From: Clostridiales bacterium
GTDB taxonomy: Bacteria > Bacillota > Clostridia > Oscillospirales > Oscillospiraceae
Direction of reading: 5' to 3'
Assembly: GCA_003522945.1 (NCBI GenBank)
Contig: DPHR01000045.1
Span: 1,289-7,725 of the forward strand
Length of the DNA stretch: 6,437 nucleotides
Positions 1 to 5,183 of the stretch are shown here, in pieces (the stretch's first letter is position 1; each line of letters opens with the position of its first letter). The position numbers and the translations under genes were made by a program. Below the pieces are notes generated by a model that saw only the letters and a program-made list of their open reading frames with translations, had not been told where the DNA came from and did no database searches.

Positions 1-23
1 AAAAATACTTTTTTGACAAGCTC

Positions 24-60
24 AGGCTCTGTTTCCGGAGAAACAGAGCCTTTGCTTTTT
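24..60 (+). terminator. Rho-independent terminator, plus-strand orientation
   Basis: The arms GGCTCTGTTT (25-34) and AAACAGAGCC (41-50) pair perfectly, and A24-T51 and C35-G40 can extend the stem. On the plus strand it is followed by TTTGCTTTTTT, a usable U-tract. On the minus strand the hairpin is followed by TGAGCTTGTC, which is not a U-tract. It therefore looks made for a gene arriving from the left on the plus strand, convergent with the HtrA-like gene; it may also slow minus-strand transcripts leaving that gene. The 77 bases left of the protease gene hold nothing else I can support. Confidence 0.65.
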
Positions 61-77
61 TCAATAGGGGCGATGAT

Positions 78-1493
78 TTAGCCGCCGTAGCCATAGCCGA
101 AGCCGAACGGGAAGCCGCCGTAAGAACCGGAGGACTGCTGCTGGTTCGAGGACGACGTGGGATCGGCCAAAGCGCTCTTCTGCTGCTCGCCGACAGTGAG
201 CGTGAGCGTAAGTTGCTCGCTCTCACCCTGCCGGTAGACGGTGAGCGTCATCTCGTCGCCGGGCTGACTGGCGGAGACGATCTTCACAAGCTCGCTGCTC
301 GTTGTGATCTCCTCGCCGTTTATGGCGGTGATGATGTCGTTGATCTTCAGTCCGCATTCCGCAGCGGGGCTGTTCTCACTGACGGCCTTGACCGCCGCGC
401 CCTGCGGGAGACCGTAGCTGACCATTTCGGTGCTCACGGTCGTGACGGAAACGCCGATATACGGCTTGACGATATAGCCCTTTTCAATAATGCTCGTGAT
501 GATGTTCTTCACGTGGTTGATCGGGATGGCAAAGCCGATGTTGTCGATGGACGCGCTGCCCGAGGAAGAGGAGGAGCTGTACTTGGCATTCGTGATGCCG
601 ACGACCTCGCCATAGCTGTTGAAGAGCGCGCCGCCGGAATTGCCGGAGTTGATGGCGGCGTCGGTCTGGATGAGATCCATCGTTGTGCCGGAGGAGAGCG
701 TGACCTCGCGGTCAAGCGCGCTCACATAGCCGACGGTGAGCGAGAACGTCAGCTCGCCGAGCGGGTTGCCGATCGCCATGACCTCGTCGCCGACATAAAG
801 ATCATCGGAGCTGCCAAGCACGACCGGCGTGAGACCGGTAGCGTCGATCTTGAGAACGGCAATGTCGTTGCTCTCGTCATAGCCGACGATCGAGGCGCTG
901 TAGGAGGTGTTGTCGTAAGTCGTTACCTGCACGCTGCTGGAGTTTTCGATCACGTGGTAGTTTGTGAGAATGTAGCCGTCCTCGGTCAGAATGAAGCCGG
1001 AGCCGGAAGCGGCACTCGTTGTCTGATAGCCCCAGTAGTTCGTCGTGATCGAGGTCGTGATGCCGACGGTAGAATTCACATTCTGCGCATATACCTCGCG
1101 CGGCGTGAGCTTCTCGGAGGTATCGGTACGCGCGGTATTCACCTTTTCGGTCTGCCGCTCGCCGACGTACATAGTCGTGCCGGTCGAGGGAGTCTGGTTT
1201 TCCGTATTATTGTGCAGCAGAAGCGTTGCGCCGACGCTGAGGCATCCGCCCAGCAGCGCGCACGCGAGGGCGATGGCGATGATCTTTCCGGCGGAGAGTT
1301 TCTTCTTTTTCTTCGGCGGCTCGGGGGAATACGAATAGCTGCCGGGAATGCAGCCGCTCTGCGGACCGGCAGAGTACTGTGAATCGGCGTTATGCGCCCC
1401 CGCGGTATAATCGCTCTGCGTGCCGCGCTCCGGCGTGTACCGGTACGTGCTGCTTTCGTTATTTTCGGTATTGGGATCGTTGTTCTCGTACAT
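78..1493 (-). CDS. Membrane-anchored HtrA/DegP-like trypsin-fold serine protease with one PDZ domain
   Basis: An extracytoplasmic protein quality-control protease that should cleave misfolded proteins at the outer face of the membrane. The 471-residue product has a Ser/Tyr/Asn-rich cytoplasmic N-terminus (1-60), five lysines (61-65), a signal-anchor helix (about 71-93), a linker, a trypsin-like domain (about 130-340) and a PDZ domain (about 345-437). The triad is visible: His180 in TNYHVIE, Asp210 in SNDIAVLK and Ser286 in GNSGGAL. The tail is rich in Ser/Gln and then Gly/Tyr/Phe. The reading frame stays open 26 codons further upstream, but AAGAGGT at 1501-1507 sits 7 nt before the ATG at 1493, so I start there. 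It lies downstream of rplA but is separated by a strong terminator and has its own candidate promoter, so it is probably monocistronic. One PDZ plus an N-terminal anchor is the usual Bacillota HtrA/HtrB/YyxA layout; which paralogue it is cannot be told. Confidence 0.95.
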   Translation of the reverse strand: MYENNDPNTENNESSTYRYTPERGTQSDYTAGAHNADSQYSAGPQSGCIPGSYSYSPEPPKKKKKLSAGKIIAIALACALLGGCLSVGATLLLHNNTENQTPSTGTTMYVGERQTEKVNTARTDTSEKLTPREVYAQNVNSTVGITTSITTNYWGYQTTSAASGSGFILTEDGYILTNYHVIENSSSVQVTTYDNTSYSASIVGYDESNDIAVLKIDATGLTPVVLGSSDDLYVGDEVMAIGNPLGELTFSLTVGYVSALDREVTLSSGTTMDLIQTDAAINSGNSGGALFNSYGEVVGITNAKYSSSSSSGSASIDNIGFAIPINHVKNIITSIIEKGYIVKPYIGVSVTTVSTEMVSYGLPQGAAVKAVSENSPAAECGLKINDIITAINGEEITTSSELVKIVSASQPGDEMTLTVYRQGESEQLTLTLTVGEQQKSALADPTSSSNQQQSSGSYGGFPFGFGYGYGG

Positions 1494-1500
1494 GGAAAAC

Positions 1501-1507
1501 ACCTCTT
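1501..1507 (-). promoter_or_regulatory. Ribosome binding site deciding the HtrA-like start
   Basis: AAGAGGT on the minus strand, 7 nt before the ATG at 1493. No comparable site precedes the more distal in-frame ATG near 1571, which moreover lies upstream of the candidate -10 element. Confidence 0.75.
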
Positions 1508-1525
1508 GTTTCAATTCTTGGCTGT

Positions 1526-1554
1526 ATCCTATCACGGAATTCTGAAAAGAACCT
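1526..1554 (-). promoter_or_regulatory. Candidate promoter of the HtrA-like gene (extended -10)
   Basis: The minus strand reads TGATAGGAT at 1534-1526, an extended -10 (TG-N-TAGGAT) with four of six matches to TATAAT. At a 17-bp spacing the -35 position (1549-1554) reads AGGTTC, a poor match, as is common for extended -10 promoters. Transcription would start near 1519 and give a leader of about 26 nt including the ribosome binding site. Support is only by motif and by the terminator upstream that isolates this gene. Confidence 0.35.
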
Positions 1555-1580
1555 GAAACTATCTTGAACAATTTGTGAAT

Positions 1581-1615
1581 AAAAAAATCGCCGAATTTTC
1601 ATTCGACGATTTTTT
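1581..1615 (-). terminator. Terminator after rplA, end of the rpmG-rplA operon
   Basis: On the minus strand AATCGTCGAAT pairs with ATTCGGCGATT (one G-U pair) around a GAAA loop, and the stem is continued by an A-tract on the 5' side and seven T on the 3' side. The structure begins about 11 nt after the rplA stop codon. It is nearly symmetric and could work in both directions, but only minus-strand genes flank it here. Confidence 0.9.
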
Positions 1616-1626
1616 GTGATCCGAAA

Positions 1627-2319
1627 TCAGAGCTGCTTCTGGGCGTTGATCTTGATGCCGGGGCCCATGGTGGTGGCGGTCACGCAGCTGCGGATATACT
1701 GGCCCTTCGCGGTCGCGGGCTTCGCGCGCAGGATGGCGGTGATGAGAGCGGTGTAGTTCTCAAGCAGCTTCTCCGCGCCGAAGGAAGCCTTGCCGATGGG
1801 GCAGTGGATGATGTTGGTCTTGTCGAGACGGTACTCGATCTTACCGGCCTTGGACTCCTTGATGGCCTGCGCCAGGTTGGGGGTCACGGTGCCGGCCTTG
1901 GGGGAGGGCATGAGACCCTTGGGGCCGAGGACCTTGCCGAGACGGCCGACAACGCCCATCATGTCGGGGCTGGCGATGACGACGTCGAAATCGAACCAGT
2001 TCTCGCCCTGGATCTTCTGGACGAGCTCCATGCCGCCGACGTAATCCGCGCCGGCTTCCTTGCACTCCTCTTCGCGCTCCGGCTTGCAGAACACGAGGAC
2101 CTTGACGCTCTTGCCGGTGCCGTTGGGCAGGACGATGGCGCCGCGGACCTGCTGGTCAGCGTGGCGGGAGTCAACGCCGAGCTTCACGTGCAGCTCGACG
2201 GTCTCGTCGAACTTCGCCTTGGCGGTCTTGGTGACAAGCTCGAAAGCCTCAGCGGGCTCATACTGGGCGCTTTTATCGATGAGCTTCGTGCTCTCTTTAT
2301 AATTTTTACCTCTGAACAC
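1627..2319 (-). CDS. rplA: 50S ribosomal protein L1
   Basis: L1 forms the mobile L1 stalk of the large ribosomal subunit, binds 23S rRNA helices 76-78, helps release tRNA from the E site, and in many bacteria represses its own mRNA. The 230-residue length is that of the family. Family sequence is plain throughout: RGKNYKESTKLIDKS at the N-terminus, FDETVELHVKLGVDSRHADQ, VRGAIVLPNGTGK, and GKVLGPKGLMPSPKAGTVT in the middle. The start is GTG at 2319, chosen because AGGAGG lies 8 nt before it and the next residues match the L1 N-terminus; an ATG five bases upstream is out of frame. It is the last gene of its operon and is preceded by a 59-nt gap containing an L1-binding RNA element. Confidence 0.98.
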   Translation of the reverse strand: MFRGKNYKESTKLIDKSAQYEPAEAFELVTKTAKAKFDETVELHVKLGVDSRHADQQVRGAIVLPNGTGKSVKVLVFCKPEREEECKEAGADYVGGMELVQKIQGENWFDFDVVIASPDMMGVVGRLGKVLGPKGLMPSPKAGTVTPNLAQAIKESKAGKIEYRLDKTNIIHCPIGKASFGAEKLLENYTALITAILRAKPATAKGQYIRSCVTATTMGPGIKINAQKQL

Positions 2320-2327
2320 TTCATTAT

Positions 2328-2333
2328 CCTCCT
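2328..2333 (-). promoter_or_regulatory. Ribosome binding site supporting the GTG start of rplA
   Basis: AGGAGG on the minus strand, 8 nt before the GTG at 2319. An ATG at 2324 is only 3 nt away and out of frame with L1. The site lies directly beneath the L1-mimic stem, so protein bound there would be placed to hide it. Confidence 0.85.
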
Positions 2334-2334
2334 A

Positions 2335-2372
2335 AAATGTGGTTTTTCGGAAGGTTACTTCCTCCCACGTTT
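2335..2372 (-). promoter_or_regulatory. L1-binding mRNA element (23S rRNA helix 77 mimic), rplA leader
   Basis: In the rplK-rplA gap the minus-strand RNA folds as GUGG/CCAC (2365-2368 with 2339-2342), an internal loop, then GGAAG/CUUCC closed by a UAAC loop. AAA/UUU can extend the base past a C-A mismatch. The 5' strand GUGGGAGG equals the L1-binding strand of E. coli 23S rRNA helix 77, and the 3' strand GAAAAACCAC differs at one base from the rRNA's GAAAUACCAC (rRNA recalled from memory). L1 autoregulation through mRNA mimics of this rRNA site is established in bacteria and archaea. Here the element ends just before the rplA ribosome binding site, so bound L1 should block rplA translation. 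Effects on rplK are not evident. Confidence 0.85.
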
Positions 2373-2378
2373 GCCAGC

Positions 2379-2804
2379 TCAGTCGCCGACGACGACGCCC
2401 ATGGAGCGGCAGGTACCGGCGATCATGCTGACGGCGGACTCGATGTCGGAGCAGTTGAGATCGCGCATCTTCTGCTCGGCGATCTTGCGGACATCTTCCT
2501 TGCTGATGGTGGCGACCTTGTCACGCTGAGGCACGCCGGAGGCGGTCTCGATGCCGCAGGCCTTCTTGATCAGCAGAGCCGCGGGGGGCGTTTTGGTGAT
2601 GAAGGTGAAGCTGCGGTCGGCGTAAACGGTGATGACGACCGGGATCATAAGACCCATATCGCCCTTGGTACGCTCGTTGAAGTCCTTGGTGAACTGGGAA
2701 ATGTTCACGCCGTACTGACCGAGAGCCGGGCCCACAGGGGGAGCCGGAGTCGCTTTGCCGGCGGGAACCTGGAATCTGACATAGCCAACTATTTTCTGTG
2801 CCAT
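2379..2804 (-). CDS. rplK: 50S ribosomal protein L11
   Basis: L11 binds the 23S rRNA GTPase-associated centre at the base of the L7/L12 stalk and takes part in factor binding; it is the classical thiostrepton-site protein. The 141-residue length is the family norm. The N-terminal domain carries the proline-rich signature QVPAGKATPAPPVGPALGQ followed by GVNISQF, and the C-terminal RNA-binding domain carries KTPPAALLIKKA and the ending CRSMGVVV. The ATG at 2804 is preceded by GGAGG with 9 nt spacing. It starts only 18 nt after nusG and is followed by a 59-nt gap with the L1 element, then rplA: the usual rplK-rplA pair. Confidence 0.98.
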   Translation of the reverse strand: MAQKIVGYVRFQVPAGKATPAPPVGPALGQYGVNISQFTKDFNERTKGDMGLMIPVVITVYADRSFTFITKTPPAALLIKKACGIETASGVPQRDKVATISKEDVRKIAEQKMRDLNCSDIESAVSMIAGTCRSMGVVVGD

Positions 2805-2822
2805 TATTAAGCACCTCCAGAA

Positions 2823-3350
2823 TTATTCTTCTTTTACCGGTTCGACCTGGTCGAGTTCCAGATCGATCGGCGTCTCCCTGCCGAACATGGAGACGATGAG
2901 GCGGACGCTGTTCCCCTCGGGGTCGATCTCGTCCACCGTGCCGAGGAAGCCTTCCAGCGGGCCGTCGATGACCTTGACGGTATCGCCAAGCTCAAAGCCC
3001 ACGGAAATCTCTCTGCGCTCCACACCGAGATCGAGGATCTCCTGCTCGGTCAGAGGAACGGGTTTTCCGTCGGAGCCGACGAAGCCGGTGCAGCCGCGGC
3101 TGTTGCGCACGAGATGCCAGCTTTCGTCCGTGAGCACCATCTTCACCAGCACGTAGCCGGGGAATACCTTGCGCTCGACTTCCTTATCACCGCCGTCGGT
3201 ATGCTCAACGACCGTCTCCAGAGGGATGTTGACCTCCTGGATGAGATCCTGCATCTGGCGGTTTTCCGCTGCCTTCATGATGGAAGCGGCTACCGTGTTC
3301 TCATAACCGGAGTATGTGTGGACCACATACCATTTTGCGTTCTCTGCCAT
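2823..3350 (-). CDS. nusG: Transcription elongation/termination factor NusG
   Basis: NusG binds the RNA polymerase clamp helices and modulates pausing, termination and transcription-translation coupling. The 175-residue product has the NGN domain (about 5-105: KWYVVHTYSGYE at the start, then RKVFPGYVLVKM, then NSRGCTGFVG) and the KOW domain (about 120-172: GDTVKVIDGPLEGFLGTV and later VSMFGRETPIDLEL). No large insert is present. The start ATG at 3350 lies 5 nt after the secE stop. No good Shine-Dalgarno is visible before it (only GGTG and CCGG-type sequence), so translation probably depends on ribosomes finishing secE. Confidence 0.98.
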   Translation of the reverse strand: MAENAKWYVVHTYSGYENTVAASIMKAAENRQMQDLIQEVNIPLETVVEHTDGGDKEVERKVFPGYVLVKMVLTDESWHLVRNSRGCTGFVGSDGKPVPLTEQEILDLGVERREISVGFELGDTVKVIDGPLEGFLGTVDEIDPEGNSVRLIVSMFGRETPIDLELDQVEPVKEE

Positions 3351-3355
3351 CCGGC

Positions 3356-3625
3356 TTACACCAATGTGATCAGCGCTTCGACAGCGGCCTTGGCCAGAGA
3401 GTCAAAGCCCCAGAGCACGAGAGCGGCGGCGGCCATAACGACCAGCGCGACCAGCGTGTTCTTGCCGAACTGCTTGGGGGTGGGCCAGACGACTTTTTTG
3501 AGCTCGCTCTTCATTTCGCGGAACCACTTGGCAACGCGCTTGAAAAAGCCGAGCTTCTTGTCCGTCCGCTTGACGGCTGCGCCCTTCGTCTGAGGGGCGA
3601 CGGGTTTCTTTTCTTCGTTAGCCAT
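3356..3625 (-). CDS. secE: Preprotein translocase subunit SecE
   Basis: SecE is the essential small clamp subunit of the SecYEG channel in the cytoplasmic membrane. The product has 89 residues: a basic hydrophilic N-terminus, an amphipathic helix leading into the SecE signature (FREMKSELKKVVWPTPKQ, residues 35-52), and a single membrane helix (about 57-74). This is the short one-helix form normal for Bacillota. Two in-frame ATGs are close, at 3634 and 3625. The AAAGGA at 3639-3634 is 8 nt from the second and touches the first, so I choose 3625. It lies 27 nt after rpmG and 5 nt before nusG. Confidence 0.96.
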   Translation of the reverse strand: MANEEKKPVAPQTKGAAVKRTDKKLGFFKRVAKWFREMKSELKKVVWPTPKQFGKNTLVALVVMAAAALVLWGFDSLAKAAVEALITLV

Positions 3626-3633
3626 TGGATGCA

Positions 3634-3640
3634 TCCTTTC
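3634..3640 (-). promoter_or_regulatory. Ribosome binding site deciding the secE start
   Basis: GAAAGGA on the minus strand. It gives 8-nt spacing to the ATG at 3625 but overlaps or abuts the alternative ATG at 3634, which would add only Met-His-Pro. The shorter start is therefore preferred. Confidence 0.6.
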
Positions 3641-3652
3641 TCACGTCTGTCA

Positions 3653-3817
3653 TTACTTCGTTTCGACGTGCTTGGTGTGCTTGCGGCAGAAGGGGCAATA
3701 CTTATTCATCTCGAGCTTTTCGGGAGAATTTTTCTTGTTCTTCATGGTGTTGTAGTTCCGCTGCTTGCACTCGCTGCATCTCAGGGTGATCTTGATTCGC
3801 GAACCTGCTTTCGCCAT
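3653..3817 (-). CDS. rpmG: 50S ribosomal protein L33, zinc-ribbon (C+) form
   Basis: A small protein of the large ribosomal subunit near the E site. The minus strand encodes 54 residues beginning MAKAGSRIKITLRCSECK and ending KHTKHVETK. The four zinc ligands are Cys14 and Cys17 (CSEC) and Cys41 and Cys44 (CPFC), so this is the zinc-binding form, not the zinc-independent paralogue used under zinc starvation. The basic middle (YNTMKNKKNSPEKLEMNKY) is typical. AAGGAGGTG at 3834-3826 precedes the ATG by about 10 nt. It is the first recognised gene after the operon promoter; rpmG just ahead of secE is the classical Bacillota order. The stop codon of a possible leader ORF overlaps its start (TAATG). 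Confidence 0.96.
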   Translation of the reverse strand: MAKAGSRIKITLRCSECKQRNYNTMKNKKNSPEKLEMNKYCPFCRKHTKHVETK

Positions 3818-3894
3818 TATTTCGGCACCTCCTTGTAAAATTTACGCAGCGCTTTCCGCGCGCGTATGCCTCCCTGTATGGGCCGAAAGAGCAT
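3817..3894 (-). CDS. Possible 25-residue leader ORF upstream of rpmG
   Basis: An ATG at 3894, preceded by GAGAGG (3910-3905) at 10 nt, opens a 25-codon frame that starts MLFRPIQGGIRARK, ends FYKEVPK, and stops at TAA overlapping the rpmG ATG by one base. The product would be strongly basic (four Arg, four Lys). It lies wholly inside the transcribed leader of the rpmG operon, with transcription expected to start near 3921. I do not recognise it. It may be a translated leader peptide coupling initiation to rpmG, or a chance frame: it has no alternative evidence, and its last part coincides with the rpmG ribosome binding site. Confidence 0.3.
   Translation of the reverse strand: MLFRPIQGGIRARKALRKFYKEVPK
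3843..3866 (-). promoter_or_regulatory. GC-rich leader hairpin upstream of rpmG
   Basis: In the minus-strand transcript UACGCGCGC (from 3866) pairs with GCGC-U-GCGUA around a GGAAA loop: nine pairs with one bulged base. It is followed by AAUUUUAC and then the rpmG ribosome binding site about 10 nt on. The short U stretch makes it a weak intrinsic terminator or attenuator candidate; it may equally be a simple 5' UTR stem. Confidence 0.35.
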
Positions 3895-3910
3895 AAAAAA
3901 TAAACCTCTC

Positions 3911-3954
3911 GACCGACAGGTAGGGTTAATATAACACAAACCGCCTGTCCGGTC
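3911..3954. repeat. Inverted repeat flanking the rpmG operon core promoter
   Basis: The plus strand reads GACCGACAGG at 3911-3920 and CCTGTCCGGTC at 3944-3954, reverse complements except for one extra C. One arm overlaps the -35 element, the other begins just after the expected start site, and the arm centres are about 33 bp apart (roughly three helical turns). Only one arm is transcribed, so it is not an RNA hairpin of this promoter. An operator is possible, but nothing else proves it. Confidence 0.4.
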
Positions 3955-3956
3955 AA
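3928..3956 (-). promoter_or_regulatory. Sigma-A-type promoter of the rpmG-secE-nusG-rplK-rplA operon
   Basis: The minus strand has TTGACC at 3956-3951, a spacer of exactly 17 bp, and TATATT at 3933-3928, with TG one base upstream of the -10 (extended -10, TGTTATATT). Each hexamer has five of six consensus bases. Transcription should start near A3921, giving a leader of about 104 nt before rpmG. The strength suits ribosomal protein genes. The 241 bases between rpmG and the DUF4349 gene hold this promoter, the leader and a terminator, with no other gene supported. Confidence 0.9.
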
Positions 3957-4012
3957 GGGAATTCAACGAAAAACCTCGGTTTTTTTGGCGTATTTCCTCT
4001 GCCGCGCCAAGG

Positions 4013-4042
4013 AAAAACGCCCCGGCGTTTTCCGCCGGGGCG
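4013..4042 (-). terminator. Terminator of the DUF4349 lipoprotein gene
   Basis: On the minus strand CGCCCCGGCG (4042-4033) pairs perfectly with CGCCGGGGCG (4027-4018) around GAAAA and is followed by five T. It lies 16 nt past the gene's stop codon and about 60 bp upstream of the next promoter. Confidence 0.95.
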
Positions 4043-4058
4043 CAGGAAAGGGACAGGG

Positions 4059-5168
4059 TTATTTTTCGCCGTCTTTCGGGGTTTCTTCCGCGGGAGCAAC
4101 GCTCTTCGCGGCGGCTTTGGCCGCGGCCTTCTGCGCGCGCTTTTCGGCTTTCGCGGCACGCTTTGCCGCCCGCTTTGCGGCACGCTCCGGACGGTTCTTT
4201 GCGCGGCGGCGGATGAGCCACACGATCAGCACAACGACTGCCGCGAGCGGCACGAGCCACGGGAGACTCGTCACGAACCAGAGGAACAGATCCTGGAAGA
4301 ACTCGCCCACGTCCTTGAGCGATTCGGAAAAGCCGCGGGTCATGCGCTCCCAATAGGTGAGCGTGATCGTCGGTTCGGGCGTATACTTGGTCACCTCGGA
4401 AACGTAGAGCGACACGGTGGAGTAATTCACCTGATGATCGTAGTAGCGGAGCTGACCGGTGAGCGAGTCGATCTCATACTGCACGTCGGTGAGCTGCTGC
4501 TGAATGGCGAGCATATCCTCGACCGATTTGGCAGCGGCAAGCATCTCAAGAAGCCGGGTCTCCTGCGTTTTATAGGCTTCGAGACGACTCTGCGCGTCGT
4601 AATATTCCATCGTCACGTTCTGCATGTATGTGTTGCAGTAGGGAACGTTGCCGAATTCGGAGAGGGAGCCGGTAAGCACGGAGAACTTGTCGCTCGGCAC
4701 ACGGATGAGGAAGGACGCATAGCGCCCGCCCGTATTGCCGCGGGAGATGCTATAGTAGTTGTTGCCGGAAATGGTCGAGCTCTCCATAAAGCCGCCCAGC
4801 TCTTTGACAAGTGCGCGGATCTCCTCGATCGAATGCTCAAACTCGGTCGTTTCGAGCGTCGCGTCGGCGCTGTAGATGATCTTCTCGCTCATGTCGGCGA
4901 TATCGGCTGCCGAGTCTCTGACATCTTCCTCATAGAAGCCGCCGTCCTCGGCGGCAAGATTGCCGAAACCTCCGGGGGCACTGGCGGGCGACGGCATCGA
5001 CTCCGATTCCATCGGCGTGTCCGGCCTTGGCTCCTCCATGGGGGCGCTGCTGATCCTTTCGCTGTAGTAAGAATCGGTCATGCTCGACGTTTTCGCTCCG
5101 CATCCGGCGAGACCGAGCGCAAGCACAAGCGCGAGCGCGAGCGCAAGGAGCTTCGTTGTCCTTTTCAT
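4059..5168 (-). CDS. DUF4349-domain lipoprotein with C-terminal membrane helix and basic tail
   Basis: The function is unknown. The 369-residue product begins with a lipoprotein signal peptide (MKRTTK, a Leu/Ala-rich core, lipobox LAGC with Cys23), then a Ser/Pro/Glu/Met-rich low-complexity linker (24-90). Residues about 93-320 match the layout I know for DUF4349: SEKIIYSADATLETTEFE, an ELGGFMES strand region, a coiled-coil helical hairpin (about 185-245), and a YSTVSLYV strand. A membrane helix follows (about 303-319) and then an Arg/Lys/Ala-rich cytoplasmic tail (320-369). So the folded part is outside, held by lipid at one end and a helix at the other. The ATG at 5168 is set by AAGGAGGT 7 nt upstream and by the signal peptide; the open frame further upstream has unrelated composition. 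TACAAT at 5198-5193 is a weak -10 candidate without a convincing -35. Terminators on both sides suggest a single-gene unit. Confidence 0.9.
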   Translation of the reverse strand: MKRTTKLLALALALVLALGLAGCGAKTSSMTDSYYSERISSAPMEEPRPDTPMESESMPSPASAPGGFGNLAAEDGGFYEEDVRDSAADIADMSEKIIYSADATLETTEFEHSIEEIRALVKELGGFMESSTISGNNYYSISRGNTGGRYASFLIRVPSDKFSVLTGSLSEFGNVPYCNTYMQNVTMEYYDAQSRLEAYKTQETRLLEMLAAAKSVEDMLAIQQQLTDVQYEIDSLTGQLRYYDHQVNYSTVSLYVSEVTKYTPEPTITLTYWERMTRGFSESLKDVGEFFQDLFLWFVTSLPWLVPLAAVVVLIVWLIRRRAKNRPERAAKRAAKRAAKAEKRAQKAAAKAAAKSVAPAEETPKDGEK

Positions 5169-5175
5169 CGGGTGT

Positions 5176-5183
5176 ACCTCCTT
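5176..5183 (-). promoter_or_regulatory. Ribosome binding site deciding the DUF4349 lipoprotein start
   Basis: AAGGAGGT on the minus strand, 7 nt before the ATG at 5168. It excludes the longer in-frame opening that reaches back 91 codons through the terminator and the tautomerase gene. Confidence 0.85.

Noticed and set aside
213..1382. Long plus-strand open frame (389 codons) opposite the HtrA-like gene
   Set aside because: It is Arg/Asp/Ala/Val-rich with no recognisable domain and is the antisense shadow of a clear protease with an intact catalytic triad.
1804..2529. Plus-strand frame of 241 codons opposite rplA and rplK
   Set aside because: It crosses two strongly conserved ribosomal genes and their gap on the other strand; composition is that of an antisense frame.
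3626..3652. Possible tRNA gene in the rpmG-secE gap
   Set aside because: The gap is only 27 bases, far too short for a tRNA.
3702..3956. 84-codon minus-strand frame overlapping rpmG
   Set aside because: It is out of frame with the clear zinc-ribbon L33 and starts at the -35 element of the promoter.
3969..3988. AAAAACC...GGTTTTT dyad between the terminator and the promoter
   Set aside because: The stem is six A/T-rich pairs with a four-base loop; a strong terminator already lies beside it, so a second one is not supported.
4090..4200. Alternating GCGG/CGCC-rich stretch as a tandem repeat element
   Set aside because: It is explained by Ala/Lys/Arg codons of the lipoprotein tail and shows no fixed-unit tandem array.
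3895..4353. Minus-strand frame upstream of the leader ORF, continuous to 4353
   Set aside because: It runs through the terminator and the promoter of the next operon and overlaps the DUF4349 gene in another frame; only the last 26 codons lie in a transcribed leader.
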